Source: Thermogemmatispora aurantia (GTDB lineage: Bacteria > Chloroflexota > Ktedonobacteria > Ktedonobacterales > Ktedonobacteraceae). From it: 64,000 bases of DNA. The first letter of the stretch is position 1. Every line of letters begins with the position of its first letter. The position numbers and the translations under genes are program-made. The DNA lies in NCBI RefSeq assembly GCF_008974285.1, contig NZ_BKZV01000009.1, positions 104,483 to 168,482 of the forward strand. Direction: 5' to 3'. The notes beneath the pieces are model-generated. The model did no database searches and had not been told where the DNA came from. It worked only from the letters and a program-made list of their open reading frames with translations. This document shows, piece after piece, positions 1 through 11,091 of the stretch.

Positions 1-2
1 GC

Positions 3-557
3 AACAACGTTGTGGAGCTAGCGGCGAAACTCCTGGTGCTGTATGGTGGGCTTGGTGGCCTCATGGGGGCAGATCTGGCCAAGCTATGCCGCGAGCACGG
101 GCTGGGCGCTGCTAAGGCGGCCCAGCTCAAGGCGGCGCTGGAGCTGGGTCGACGTCTGCAGCTAGAGCAGCCGGAGGCTCGTTATCGCATCACCTCACCG
201 GCTGATGCAGCGCGCCTGGTCATGATGGAGATGGCCTATCTGGAGCACGAGGAAATGTGGATTCTGCTGCTGGATACCAAGAATCAGGTGGTGGCGATCG
301 AGAAGCGCTACAAAGGGACGGTCAACAGCTCAGTTCTGCGTGCAGCCGAAGTCTTTCGGCCTGCGATCCTGCGCAATTGTCCGAGTATTCTCATTTGCCA
401 CAATCACCCGAGTGGGGACCCGACGCCTTCGCCGGAGGACATGGCCGTTACCGAGCAGCTAGTTGCCGCCGGGCGCCTCCTTGATACCGAGCTAATCGAT
501 CATCTGGTGATTGGAAAGCAGCGCTATGTGAGTCTGAAGGAGCAGCTCCGTTGGTAG
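3..557 (+). CDS. radC: RadC-family JAB/MPN domain protein (5' truncated)
   Basis: This is the C-terminal 184 residues of a RadC protein; the reading frame is open to the left edge, so the true start lies outside the window. The visible part begins in the helix-hairpin-helix-like N-terminal region (NNVVELAAKLL) and continues into the JAB1/MPN metalloprotease-like domain. The JAMM signature HNHPSGDPTPSPED sits near visible residue 133, so the zinc ligands His-x-His and the downstream Asp are present. The family is widespread and was historically called a DNA repair protein, but its biochemical role is not settled. The gene is convergent with lon, with a large hairpin between the two stops. Confidence 0.93.
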   Translation, partial: NNVVELAAKLLVLYGGLGGLMGADLAKLCREHGLGAAKAAQLKAALELGRRLQLEQPEARYRITSPADAARLVMMEMAYLEHEEMWILLLDTKNQVVAIEKRYKGTVNSSVLRAAEVFRPAILRNCPSILICHNHPSGDPTPSPEDMAVTEQLVAAGRLLDTELIDHLVIGKQRYVSLKEQLRW

Positions 558-706
558 CGCTGACCGGCCAGGTTCGGGCAGCCTGCTGACCGTGCCGGCG
601 CCTCTGGGAAAGGGAAGGGAAGCGAAGCGATCGACCTGGCAGAGGAGGGAAGGCCAGGCCAGGATTGGGGCGAGGCAAGGGGAGGAAGAGGGAGAAGAAG
701 AGAGAG

Positions 707-773
707 CGGCTGCGATGGGGAGTGTCCAGAAGGAGCCGGGGAAGGAAGACCTTCCCCAGTCCCATCGCAGCCG
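707..773. terminator. Large bidirectional hairpin between radC and lon
   Basis: A 13-bp perfect outer stem (707-719 with 761-773) encloses a second 8-bp stem (738-745 with 750-757, AAGA loop). It lies between two convergent stop codons (557 and 791), as expected for a shared terminator. Only a short T run (774-776) follows on the plus strand, so it is not a textbook intrinsic terminator. Confidence 0.6.
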
Positions 774-790
774 TTTGAAAGCAGAAAGAC

Positions 791-3634
<2,844 letters not shown>

Positions 3635-3678
3635 AAACCTTTCTCAGTCAGTAGTTCGTTCGGTTCATTCGCTAATAG

Positions 3679-4161
3679 CTACTTCTCCGTGGCACTCTGC
3701 CGAACCTGGACGCGCTGAGGCTCGCTGTGGGTCGCGGGCAGCTTGGGCAACGTGACCCAGAGAAAGCCGTTTTCGTAGCGTGCCGTCACTGCCTCGCGAT
3801 CGATGGGCGAGGGAATGAAGACCTCAAGGCGAAAAGGTCCATAGCGGATCTGCGCCTCCTGATAGTAGAGGTTCTCGCGGTCCTCATTGTCATCTCGCCG
3901 CTCGCCGCTGACTACCAGCGCGTCTTCGTAGAGTGTGACATTGATCTCATCCTCTGACATGCCGGCAAGCTCTATCTTCACGACGACCTGCTCCGCCGAT
4001 TCGCGTATATCGGCGGGAGGACGCCAGACCTCCGAGTGTTGGAGGAGCGCCTGCTGACTCTGCCAGAGAACTTCCTGCAACAACTGGCGATAGTGACGTT
4101 GCAGTTGTTGCCCCGACCCATCGGTATAACGATAGGTCACAGAGCGGTAGCGCATCCGCAT
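3679..4161 (-). CDS. Hsp20-family small heat shock protein
   Basis: The 160-residue product carries an alpha-crystallin domain at about residues 48-145, from ADIRESAEQVVVKIELAGM to ENGFLWVTLPKL. These include the conserved A-x-x-x-n-G-v-L-type motif, here as ARYENGFLWVTLPK. Small heat shock proteins hold unfolding proteins as oligomers without ATP. The N-terminal arm is Gln-rich (LQRHYRQLLQEVLWQSQQALLQ). It sits 44 bp upstream of lon on the same strand, so a heat-induced hsp20-lon transcript is likely, although no CIRCE or other heat-shock operator was identified. The start has GAGGT upstream; an ATG two codons later is an alternative. Confidence 0.93.
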   Translation of the reverse strand: MRMRYRSVTYRYTDGSGQQLQRHYRQLLQEVLWQSQQALLQHSEVWRPPADIRESAEQVVVKIELAGMSEDEINVTLYEDALVVSGERRDDNEDRENLYYQEAQIRYGPFRLEVFIPSPIDREAVTARYENGFLWVTLPKLPATHSEPQRVQVRQSATEK

Positions 4162-4853
4162 ACTGGTTTACCTCGTTTCACTCTCCTCAAACGGATCGTG
4201 AGGCGTGACCTACATGCAGCTTCCCTGCTCGTTTCGTTGATGACCGTTGGCCTGCTGAACTCCGCTGGGCTGTCGCTCGATCGATCTGGCCGCCTGCCCT
4301 GGTCTGGCTCCCTCCATACCTGGCTGGCTCTTTGTTCGCTTGAGTGCTCTCTCCCTGAGCTTGCGAGTCGCTGACGAGTCGATAACTGGTCTGGTCGATA
4401 GGTAACTGGTCTGCTAGAAGGATAAAGCGAGCTACACGGACGAACGGTCAGCCACAAGCTGGCAGACAGGCAAGACAGGCAGACAGACAAATCAACACCG
4501 CTCCGGCTGGGCTAGACTGGACTGGACCCTGACGGGTCTGGCTCAGTCTCGCCTGCCCTCCGGCCTGTTGCTTTGTCTTGCTGGCCTGCCCTCGCTCCAG
4601 AGCCGGAAGACCCGGCTTCCCGCTCCTGCCCTGCCCTGCCCTGCCCTGCCCGTTCGCTTCCCCTTGCCTTCTCTCCTCCCCTGCTACGCGGCGCTGCTGG
4701 CTGGGCGTTCCGCCCGGCCTCTGCTTCTTCTTTCTAATTTTCTTTCCTGCAATCTGCTCTCAATCTGCTCTGCGGCGCTCTCTCAGGCGAGGTAGATGGA
4801 GTAGGGGAGGGCGAAGACGTTCCGTACAGCCCCGTGGACGCTACACGTGCTGA
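4162..4853. other. Gene-free interval upstream of hsp20
   Basis: About 690 bp without a convincing gene. Open frames here are short, C-rich and of improbable composition. The stretch holds simple-sequence tracts (CTGCC units, CAGGCAGACAG-type runs) and presumably the hsp20 promoter, which I could not place with confidence. Confidence 0.5.
4625..4650. repeat. CTGCC pentanucleotide tandem repeat
   Basis: Five consecutive CTGCC units occur in the intergenic stretch upstream of hsp20. This is simple-sequence DNA with no visible coding role. Confidence 0.8.
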
Positions 4854-5060
4854 CTACAGCAGAGGAAGATCTTTTTCGCCGCTGGCCAGCGCCTTCTGAC
4901 ACTCCGGGCAGAGGTATTCGTATTCTGAATGGCTCTCTGAGAGGACGTCGCTCTGGATGATGCGCGCGTAGCGCAAACGTGTTGCCTTATTGCACCTGGA
5001 GCAGTTGACATATGTATCCGATATTGCAGTCCTTCTGGTCCCAAGGATATCTTCCTGCAT
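4854..5060 (-). CDS. Small zinc-ribbon-like protein
   Basis: This small protein (68 residues from ATG at 5060) has two cysteine pairs, CSRC and CPEC, about 35 residues apart. They flank a basic segment, which suggests a zinc ribbon of the kind found in small nucleic-acid-binding or protein-interaction modules. The function is unknown. The start is uncertain: an in-frame GTG at 5069 lies very close to an AGAAAGG stretch and a TTG at 5090 would give 78 residues. The cysteine spacing is the main argument that this is real. Confidence 0.6.
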   Translation of the reverse strand: MQEDILGTRRTAISDTYVNCSRCNKATRLRYARIIQSDVLSESHSEYEYLCPECQKALASGEKDLPLL

Positions 5061-5300
5061 GACCGACACATGCCTTTCTTTCTGCTTCAAAGGTCACAAT
5101 CACCCGGTAGCAGCGTGGGCCAGGGCTACGTGGCGCACAGCTGTCGGCTTCGCTCTGCGCTCTTGGCCTGCTGACCCTCTCACGGGAGCGGAGTGCGTGC
5201 GTATGGGCAGGCGTGCCTTCCCATCTGCAGGCCAGGGCCGCCCTTTTGGCCGCCTGGCCTTTTTGATTATGGCATGCGGGCGCGAAAATTGCAAGGTGGT

Positions 5301-5329
5301 TTGACGTCTTCATGGCGATATGCTACTAT
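5301..5329 (+). promoter_or_regulatory. Sigma70-type promoter for the 5462-6088 gene
   Basis: TTGACG at 5301-5306, a 17-bp spacer, then TACTAT at 5324-5329. The predicted start is near 5336, about 125 nt before the next gene on the same strand. Confidence 0.6.
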
Positions 5330-5461
5330 GTCTCTTAGGCTTCATTTATTTTTCGTGCGTTTTCAAAAGGTTAGCGGGCAACTCAGCAGCTATCAGGCGC
5401 GTCTTTCCTGGTTGGTTAGCCGGGCGCGGCCAGCGCCCTGATATGAATAGAGGGCACTCCC

Positions 5462-6088
5462 ATGATCGCGCGAACACTCTCTCAATGGCTGGCTCGATTG
5501 TTTGCATGGTGGCCCGGAAGAAAGCGGCGCTCCCAGCCGGTGGAGGCGGAAACGGGTGGGGCCTCCGGCGCTCATGCACTGGCGTCACGTCAACCTCCTC
5601 TGCCGGGCCTGCCCCCGTCTACTGCTCCGTCGACGCCCACTTCCACTTCTCCGGCGACGCCGGCCAGTGGTTTGGCTTCGCAAGCCGGCCCTGCTTCTCG
5701 CTACTCGTTCCTTCTGGAAAGCCACGATCTCTTCTTGCCGCCGAAGCTGACAGCTCCGCCTGGTGCCCCCGGTGGGTTGCCATTCCTCGATCGCAGCCCG
5801 CAAGGCTTCCCCGGTCCTCTGGCTGATCCCAACCGCTCCCTGAGCGAGCGTATCCGCTGGATGCGGGAAAATGATCTTCTCTCGTCTGGCGAGGTCTCGT
5901 CTGGCGAGGCCGCCGCGCAAGCGGAGGCAGGGGAGAGCGCGGCGGCCAGTGAGGCGAGCGACTCTTCTCCGGCGACTCTCCTCCAGCAGCGCCGTCTGGA
6001 GTTCCTGCGCTATCTGGTCAGGCGCGGCCTGGTTAATGAGGGCTTCGAACAGGAGGATCTTCCAGAGCAGTATCGTCGTCTTCCCTGA
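5462..6088 (+). CDS. Hypothetical protein, Pro/Ala/Ser-rich
   Basis: The 208-residue product is not recognised. It starts with an amphipathic, Trp-rich segment (MIARTLSQWLARLFAWWPGR) followed by basic residues, which could anchor it to the membrane. A Pro/Thr/Ser-rich, probably disordered region follows to about residue 110. The C-terminal third looks folded: SLSERIRWMRENDLLSSGEV and, after an Ala/Glu/Ser-rich linker, a helical tail LEFLRYLVRRGLVNEGF. The start has AGAGGG upstream and a good promoter lies at 5301-5329. Codon composition fits the neighbours, so I believe the gene is real, but no function can be assigned. Confidence 0.7.
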   Translation: MIARTLSQWLARLFAWWPGRKRRSQPVEAETGGASGAHALASRQPPLPGLPPSTAPSTPTSTSPATPASGLASQAGPASRYSFLLESHDLFLPPKLTAPPGAPGGLPFLDRSPQGFPGPLADPNRSLSERIRWMRENDLLSSGEVSSGEAAAQAEAGESAAASEASDSSPATLLQQRRLEFLRYLVRRGLVNEGFEQEDLPEQYRRLP

Positions 6089-6660
6089 GCCGGATCTGCT
6101 CCCGCCCTCCCGCCTCTCTGCGCCAGATGTAGCAAGATGACAGGAGGCGGCGACCTGGCTCTCCCGCCCTGGCTTGGCTCGGCTCGGCCAGGGTACGGCC
6201 GGCCTGCCTGCCTGCGCCTGATCGATAGGGGCGGCGGAGCAAGCAGATGGTCAGGAGGCAGGGGAAGGCGGCTGTAGGTCAGGTCAAAGGGTAGAGGAAG
6301 AGACTTCTCTTTCCTTCCAGCGATGGTGGCGGTGGGTGGTGCAATCGATTACTCTGGTTCCATCCACATCCAGGACTCCAGGGCAGCCAGCGACAGGCTG
6401 CTGTCTGCTGTCTGCTCAGTGCTCGCTGATGCCAGGGGGAAGTGGAAGGCTGCCAACGCCGATGGCGACGGTCGGCGAGCGTGTGCCTGTGCTGAGCATG
6501 TTCAGCCAGCGAGACGGGCCGTCAACCGAATAAACAGGATGGCGATCGCTTTGTCAGCTCTCGGGGAGAGGAGGTCGGCGTTCGAGGGTGAGCCTCGTTC
6601 CCTGCCTGGGTCGGCGGCCTGGCAAAGCGGTCGCGTGCTGTCTTGGGCTGGGCTTGGTTG
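6089..6660. other. Gene-free interval between convergent genes
   Basis: About 570 bp between the stop codons of two convergent hypothetical genes. No reading frame with a plausible ribosome site and composition was seen, and no clear terminator with a T run. Confidence 0.5.
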
Positions 6661-7119
6661 TTAGTCTTCGATGGCTGTCTCGCTGAGGCGCAGGACCAGG
6701 CGGCAGAAATGGAGCATGGCCGCGGCGAACTCCAGATAGGTCTCATCGCTGGGGGCGGCGCGAGGACCAGGTGAGGCGCGTCGGCGTAAGGCCCGGAGCA
6801 CAACCATGACGTCTTCCTTCAAGGAGGCATCGAGATCGCCGTTCTGCATCAAGCGGATTACCTGGGCCACAATCGAGTCGACTTCACGGCGCATCAGACG
6901 GAGTTCTGTTAACCAGGCATCCTCGTCGGCGGGAGGGGGAGCATCGTCGTCCCATGTGGGGACCGGCAGGGTCTTGCTCTCCTCATCGTCCTGTCTGACA
7001 TCGCTGTAGCTCGCACGTTGTTTGGCCTGGAGGTGAGTAGGGGAGTCAGGTGCTGCGCCTTCGAGTGTGACCCCCAGCTCACGCAGTAGCTCGGCTAGTT
7101 CTTGTTCCCAGCCAGCCAT
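6661..7119 (-). CDS. Hypothetical protein with helical N-terminal motif
   Basis: The start at 7119 (MAGWEQELAELLRELGV) is preceded by a near-perfect Shine-Dalgarno AGAAGGAGGTG and gives a 152-residue protein. A short N-terminal helix ending in LGVTLEG is followed by an acidic, probably flexible stretch (WDDDAPPPADED). A helical C-terminal domain then runs from AWLTELRLMRREVDSIVAQV to the end. The function is unknown. The N-terminal helix resembles that of the protein at 9853-10302 (EQLESLLANLGVTMEQ), so the two may share an interaction or docking element. Confidence 0.75.
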   Translation of the reverse strand: MAGWEQELAELLRELGVTLEGAAPDSPTHLQAKQRASYSDVRQDDEESKTLPVPTWDDDAPPPADEDAWLTELRLMRREVDSIVAQVIRLMQNGDLDASLKEDVMVVLRALRRRASPGPRAAPSDETYLEFAAAMLHFCRLVLRLSETAIED

Positions 7120-7168
7120 GGGACACCTCCTTCTGAAATAACCGCCAGGACGTCCTTGACACATCCAA

Positions 7169-7197
7169 AGTGTAGCACAGTGTACCATCCCTGTAAA
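7169..7197 (-). promoter_or_regulatory. Sigma70-type promoter for the 6661-7119 gene
   Basis: Read on the minus strand: TTTACA (7197-7192), a 17-bp spacer, TACACT (7174-7169). It places transcription start about 45 nt upstream of the ATG at 7119. Confidence 0.55.
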
Positions 7198-7481
7198 TGG
7201 GTCGAATGGGCTGAGACACTCGCGTACCGTGCCTGGGAGGAGCAGGCTTCTTCGCGCTGGTTACCTGGCTGCGCCTGCTCGCCTGGTAAGATGCTCCTCC
7301 TCCTGCCCGGCCATTTTTACGACGACGCGCTGGCTGGGAAGGTAGAACAAGGCAATTGGTGATGGGACGATGGGACGGCTGGCGGAGACGACAGCTGCCT
7401 GCTCTTCTCCGCAGAAGGGGAGGGGTGCGGGGCGGCGCCGGGTTCTGTTCTGCCTTGGGGAACCCGGCGCCTCGGGTCGAC

Positions 7482-8741
7482 TCAGGGCAAGGCCAGGGAA
7501 GGCACCTGGGGGAGAATGGGGAGGATCGCCGAGAGTAGCAGGCCCACGACGAGCAGGGCGATAAACCAGGCCTCTAACTTGAGCGTCTCGCGCAGCACAA
7601 GATGGAGGCCGGAGGCGAGATCGGTGCGGACGATGCCGCTCACGACGACGACCAGCGTGGGCAAGGTCCAGAGGGCGATGAGCGCGAGATGAGGCGCATG
7701 GTGCGGTAGACCGATGATGAGCAGGACAAGGTAAGCGCCTCCCAGCAGGGCTAGAAAGAGGGTCCGGTTGAGACCCAGCCCCAGGGTGTTGGCCAGCGTG
7801 CGCTTGCCGGCCTGGGCATCGTCCTCAACGTCGCGCATGTCATTGACGTGCACGAAAGCGGTAGCCAGCAGGCCCGGCATGAGGCTGTAGAGCAGTACCT
7901 GCCCGTTCAGCTGGGCCTGCTGCAGGTAGTAGGCTCCCGCAGTGATGAGCGGGCCGTAGATGCAGAAGGCAACCGGCAAGCCGAGCATGAGCGAGGAGAG
8001 CGCTCGCCGCGTGGCGCTGTAGAAGTAGGCAGCCAGCAGCCCCAGCAGTCCAAAGAGGAGCAGCGGCCAGCCGGCAGCAAGGGCGAGCAGCAGACCCAGC
8101 AGCGAGCCGCCGGCCAGCAGGACCAGGCCAAAGGCCAGAACATGGGTGGGCTTGATCAGGCCCTGCTGAATGAGCTTGCCCGGCCCCAGGGTGTTGCTGG
8201 TGTCAATCCCGCGCAGGTAGTCGTAGTAGTCATTGATGAGATTGGCCCCAAGCTGCAGGAGCACTACGGCCAGCAGCCCCACCAGAAAACGCTGAGGGTG
8301 CCACTGCCCCAGCCCCAAAGGCCCGCGTAGGCTAAGGAGATGCACCAGAGCCAGGACGCTCCCTAGCAGGAACGGCATGATGCTTAGGATGAGATAGCGT
8401 GGCCGCATGCCTTCCCACAAGATGCGCGACCACTCGCTCACGCTGCGCCGATACTCCGCCGGCTGGGCCACCAGCGGGGCCGGCGTGCTAACCGCTTCAC
8501 TGGCTTCGACCGAGTGCACCGAGACCTCGGGCTGCAGGGTGCTGAGGGTCTGGAGCGACCCCAGGGGAATGGTAGGCACTTCCTCCGCCTGCACCGACTC
8601 GGCGGTCACGATCTGCGAACTGGCTTTGATTTCGCTCTCTCCTTGTTTCTTCCCTTTGCCATTGCTGATAGGATCGCTATGCTCTGCAGTCTCTAACTCT
8701 TTTGCAGGCTGCTCTTTGTTCGTAAGCTCTTGCTGCGACAT
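7482..8741 (-). CDS. menA: MenA-type UbiA prenyltransferase (DHNA polyprenyltransferase)
   Basis: The 419-residue integral membrane protein belongs to the UbiA superfamily. The two Asp-rich, Mg-prenyl-diphosphate-binding motifs are visible: NLINDYYDYLRGID near residue 170 and NDMRDVEDDAQAGKRTLA near residue 302. About eight or nine hydrophobic segments surround them. The second motif with GKRTLA is typical of MenA, which joins a polyprenyl chain to 1,4-dihydroxy-2-naphthoate on the way to menaquinone. An unusual N-terminal extension of about 100 residues is hydrophilic and Glu/Ser-rich and precedes the first membrane segment. No other men gene is nearby. A homogentisate or other UbiA transferase is possible but less likely. 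Confidence 0.88.
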   Translation of the reverse strand: MSQQELTNKEQPAKELETAEHSDPISNGKGKKQGESEIKASSQIVTAESVQAEEVPTIPLGSLQTLSTLQPEVSVHSVEASEAVSTPAPLVAQPAEYRRSVSEWSRILWEGMRPRYLILSIMPFLLGSVLALVHLLSLRGPLGLGQWHPQRFLVGLLAVVLLQLGANLINDYYDYLRGIDTSNTLGPGKLIQQGLIKPTHVLAFGLVLLAGGSLLGLLLALAAGWPLLLFGLLGLLAAYFYSATRRALSSLMLGLPVAFCIYGPLITAGAYYLQQAQLNGQVLLYSLMPGLLATAFVHVNDMRDVEDDAQAGKRTLANTLGLGLNRTLFLALLGGAYLVLLIIGLPHHAPHLALIALWTLPTLVVVVSGIVRTDLASGLHLVLRETLKLEAWFIALLVVGLLLSAILPILPQVPSLALP

Positions 8742-8965
8742 ATGCCCCCCTTTCGCTGCGCACTTGCCGCTGGCTCCGGCGGTGCACCATTGGGTCCCTT
8801 CTTAATGTTGAGAAGATAGAGAGACAGTAGACGATCAAAGATGCTATAGAAGATGACTGCTCCTGGTATCTCAGCTTGCTTGCTATAGGCTGGAACGCAG
8901 CCTGTAAGCTGAGCTGGTAACGCCTTCGTCACTGTTAGTATACAACCTGCCAGCCAATCAGCACA

Positions 8966-9619
8966 TCACGAAGGTGCCGCGCCTTTCTCGTTGAGCGCGG
9001 CCAGTAGCTCGCTGATCTTTCCCTCAAGCTGCGCCTGTCGCACGGCGACGGTGAGGTCGCCGCGTGTCTTCTCTAAGATTGCACGTGCTGTGTCGGTGGT
9101 ACGGCGCAGGCCACCGGTGATGGCATCGGGGAAGTCAATGGTGATGAGCAGGGCGTAGATGTCGTCCATGTGCTGCAGGAGCTGCTCGCATTCGGCGAGC
9201 CAGCCGTGGCGCAGGCGGTCGAGGACGTAGCGCCGCAGCTCGCCGACGGCCTCCCCCAGGCCATTGAGATAGGGCGCCCAATCGATATGAAGGCTCTGCG
9301 GGTGGGGCAAGGCTCTCCCCTGGACCAGGGCCAGAAAGGCTGCCGCCTCGGCATATTCTTTCTGGGCGTCCTGCACGAAGCCGGCGTAGAAGACATCTGG
9401 CTGCTCACGCAAGTCTGCCCCGATCTGGGCAAGCAGCTCCGCTGCCCTGGCAAGTAGCTCCTCGGCAGCGGTGAAGTCCCGCCGGTGGGCCGCTCGAATG
9501 CTGTTGGCGCAATAGCGGATCAAGGTGCGTGCACGCGGCAGCGCTTGCTCACGCGCGGTGTTTTTCTGGTTGAGATAGTCGAGCGCTTCCTGACCAAGGC
9601 TCTCAAGGTTCTCGATCAT
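8966..9619 (-). CDS. Translin-family protein
   Basis: The start at 9619 (MIENLESLGQEALDYLN) has AAAGGG upstream and gives 217 residues, close to the family's usual length. The all-helical sequence carries translin-family landmarks: RTLIRYCANSIRAAHRRDF with AAEELLARAAELL, then FYAGFVQDAQKEYAEAAAFL, and PYLNGLGEAVGELRRYVLDRL. Translins bind RNA or single-stranded DNA, and eukaryotic translin-TRAX complexes have RNase activity. In archaea and some bacteria the role is unknown. The gene stands alone downstream of a strong hairpin. Confidence 0.82.
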   Translation of the reverse strand: MIENLESLGQEALDYLNQKNTAREQALPRARTLIRYCANSIRAAHRRDFTAAEELLARAAELLAQIGADLREQPDVFYAGFVQDAQKEYAEAAAFLALVQGRALPHPQSLHIDWAPYLNGLGEAVGELRRYVLDRLRHGWLAECEQLLQHMDDIYALLITIDFPDAITGGLRRTTDTARAILEKTRGDLTVAVRQAQLEGKISELLAALNEKGAAPS

Positions 9620-9700
9620 GGCGTGTCCCTTTGCTGACCTCTTTTCGAATATTGCCAGTGTACCATAGATCAATATGCCTGGCATCTTCTTAGGGTTGCA

Positions 9701-9761
9701 GACAGCAAAAAATCCCACTCGCCTGGCAACAAAGGCGGGACGAGTGGGATTTTTTGCTGTC
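9701..9761. terminator. Strong bidirectional intrinsic terminator
   Basis: Two 21-bp perfectly complementary arms (9701-9721 and 9741-9761) with a 19-nt centre. Each arm carries an A6/T6 run beyond a GC-rich stem, so the element can terminate in both directions. It lies downstream of the 9853-10302 gene and upstream of the translin gene. Confidence 0.88.
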
Positions 9762-9852
9762 TCAGGCTACGGCGCTCGCTCTCTCTCTGCGCTTCTCTGC
9801 TCTGGACCGGGGAGGGCGGGCGCGGACTGCCCGCCTTGAGGGAGCAGCTGGG

Positions 9853-10302
9853 CTAGACCAGGCGCGTTACCTCGATCTCCGGTGGAAATCGCATCTGGTC
9901 CAGGTCGCCGGCCCAGAAGAGTTGCTTCATGATCTCGGCTACGGCATAGAGGAGGTGCTGCAGGCTGGCCTCGCGGTTGCGCTCAAAGGGAGCGCTGCCA
10001 CGGTAGCTGGCAAGGCTGCGGAACCAGGTGTTGATGCCCGTCCGCTCGCTCAGGCGCACCAGATAGACTTCCATCTTCAAGGCCCCGTATTCGACGGGGA
10101 TGGTGATGCGCAGCTGCGGCTCGTGCTCGATGATGTCCAGGCGGTAGAAGACGCCATAGTGATCGCGCGATGCCTGGAAGATGGAGACTTCGGGCACCTC
10201 GTTCTCCGCTCCTTCGTGCTCTTCGTAAGGCTCCGGTTGCTGCTGTTCCATAGTCACTCCTAGGTTAGCCAGCAAACTCTCCAGCTGTTCGTGAATGTTC
10301 AT
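9853..10302 (-). CDS. Hypothetical protein with LGV-type N-terminal helix
   Basis: The start at 10302 (MNIHEQLESLLANLGVTMEQ) has GGGGAAG upstream and gives 149 residues. After the N-terminal helix and a Glu/Pro-rich linker, a folded alpha/beta domain follows (SRDHYGVFYRLDIIEHEP, QLRITIPVEYGALKMEVYLV), then a helical C-terminus (LQHLLYAVAEIMKQLFWAGD). The domain looks somewhat like a type III secretion or YbjN-like chaperone fold, but I do not recognise a family. The N-terminal helix resembles that of the 6661-7119 product. Expression is closed off by the hairpin at 9701-9761. Confidence 0.75.
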   Translation of the reverse strand: MNIHEQLESLLANLGVTMEQQQPEPYEEHEGAENEVPEVSIFQASRDHYGVFYRLDIIEHEPQLRITIPVEYGALKMEVYLVRLSERTGINTWFRSLASYRGSAPFERNREASLQHLLYAVAEIMKQLFWAGDLDQMRFPPEIEVTRLV

Positions 10303-10640
10303 GGTTGCGCTTCCCCTTCCTCTTTGCAGCATACTCGTTCGGCAATGGCGCGCTCTGGCGTCCTTGGGCGCGGCGGCCTGGCTGTCTGCTCTCTGCTGTC
10401 TCTGTCTTCTGGCACAGGCCGCCTTGCTTACTCTCTTTTTCTCTCAGACGTAGCCAAAAACGGAACTCGCTCACTCAGACACACTGCTCTCTGGAAGGGT
10501 GAAGCACTGCCTGGTCTTTTGACGCCAGTCCTGGCTGGCTGGCTGGCGGACCGGCGGGCTGGCGATACGGGGAGGGAGAGAGGCCGTGAGCTGGGAATGC
10601 TCTGGGAATGCTCTCCCCGTGCGGGACGGGGGCGGGGAGC

Positions 10641-11006
10641 TTAGCCGCCGGCCCGCCTGGCGCGGTAGCCGAGCTGTTGCAGGTGCGCCAGGATCTTATC
10701 GCAGTGGTCGCCCTGAATTTCAATGGTCCCCTCTTTGACGGTGCCTCCCGCTCCGCAGAGACGCTTGAGGTTGCGGGCGAGCGCCTCCAGTTCGGTCTGG
10801 CTGAGAGGCAGGCCGCGGATCACGGTGACCGTTTTGCCGCCACGCTGGGCGCGCTCGCGGCTGACCCGAACGCTTCCCCCGCCGGGTGCGCTGGTCGGGG
10901 CCGGCTGGCCTCCGCTCTCGCAACGGCAATGGCGATAGGGCTGATGGCAGACGGGACAATGGGTAACGCGTCCACCATCGGTGCTGTAGACGAGACGATC
11001 TGGCAT
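10641..11006 (-). CDS. SUI1/YciH-family translation factor with N-terminal Cys cluster
   Basis: The start at 11006 (MPDRLVYSTDGGRVTHCPVC) gives 121 residues. A Cys-rich stretch CPVCHQPYRHCRC near the N-terminus may bind zinc. It is followed by a flexible linker and a SUI1/eIF1 domain: GGKTVTVIRGLPLSQTELEA, LKRLCGAGGTVKEGTIEIQG, then HCDKILAHLQQLGY. This arrangement matches bacterial YciH, thought to act in start-site fidelity or as a stress translation inhibitor. It sits 85 bp below the metal transporter operon on the same strand and may be cotranscribed. Confidence 0.9.
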   Translation of the reverse strand: MPDRLVYSTDGGRVTHCPVCHQPYRHCRCESGGQPAPTSAPGGGSVRVSRERAQRGGKTVTVIRGLPLSQTELEALARNLKRLCGAGGTVKEGTIEIQGDHCDKILAHLQQLGYRARRAGG

Positions 11007-11091
11007 GGCTGTCTTCGCTTCCTTTCTTCTCTTCTCTTCTCTTCTTTCCTGACTGGCTGGCTGGCTGGCGGTACTGCTGCGTCGGTCAGGG

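Noticed and set aside
9701..9761. Long inverted repeat considered as a MITE or IS end
   Set aside because: Arms include A6/T6 next to a GC stem, the layout of a bidirectional terminator, with no target-site duplication or transposase.
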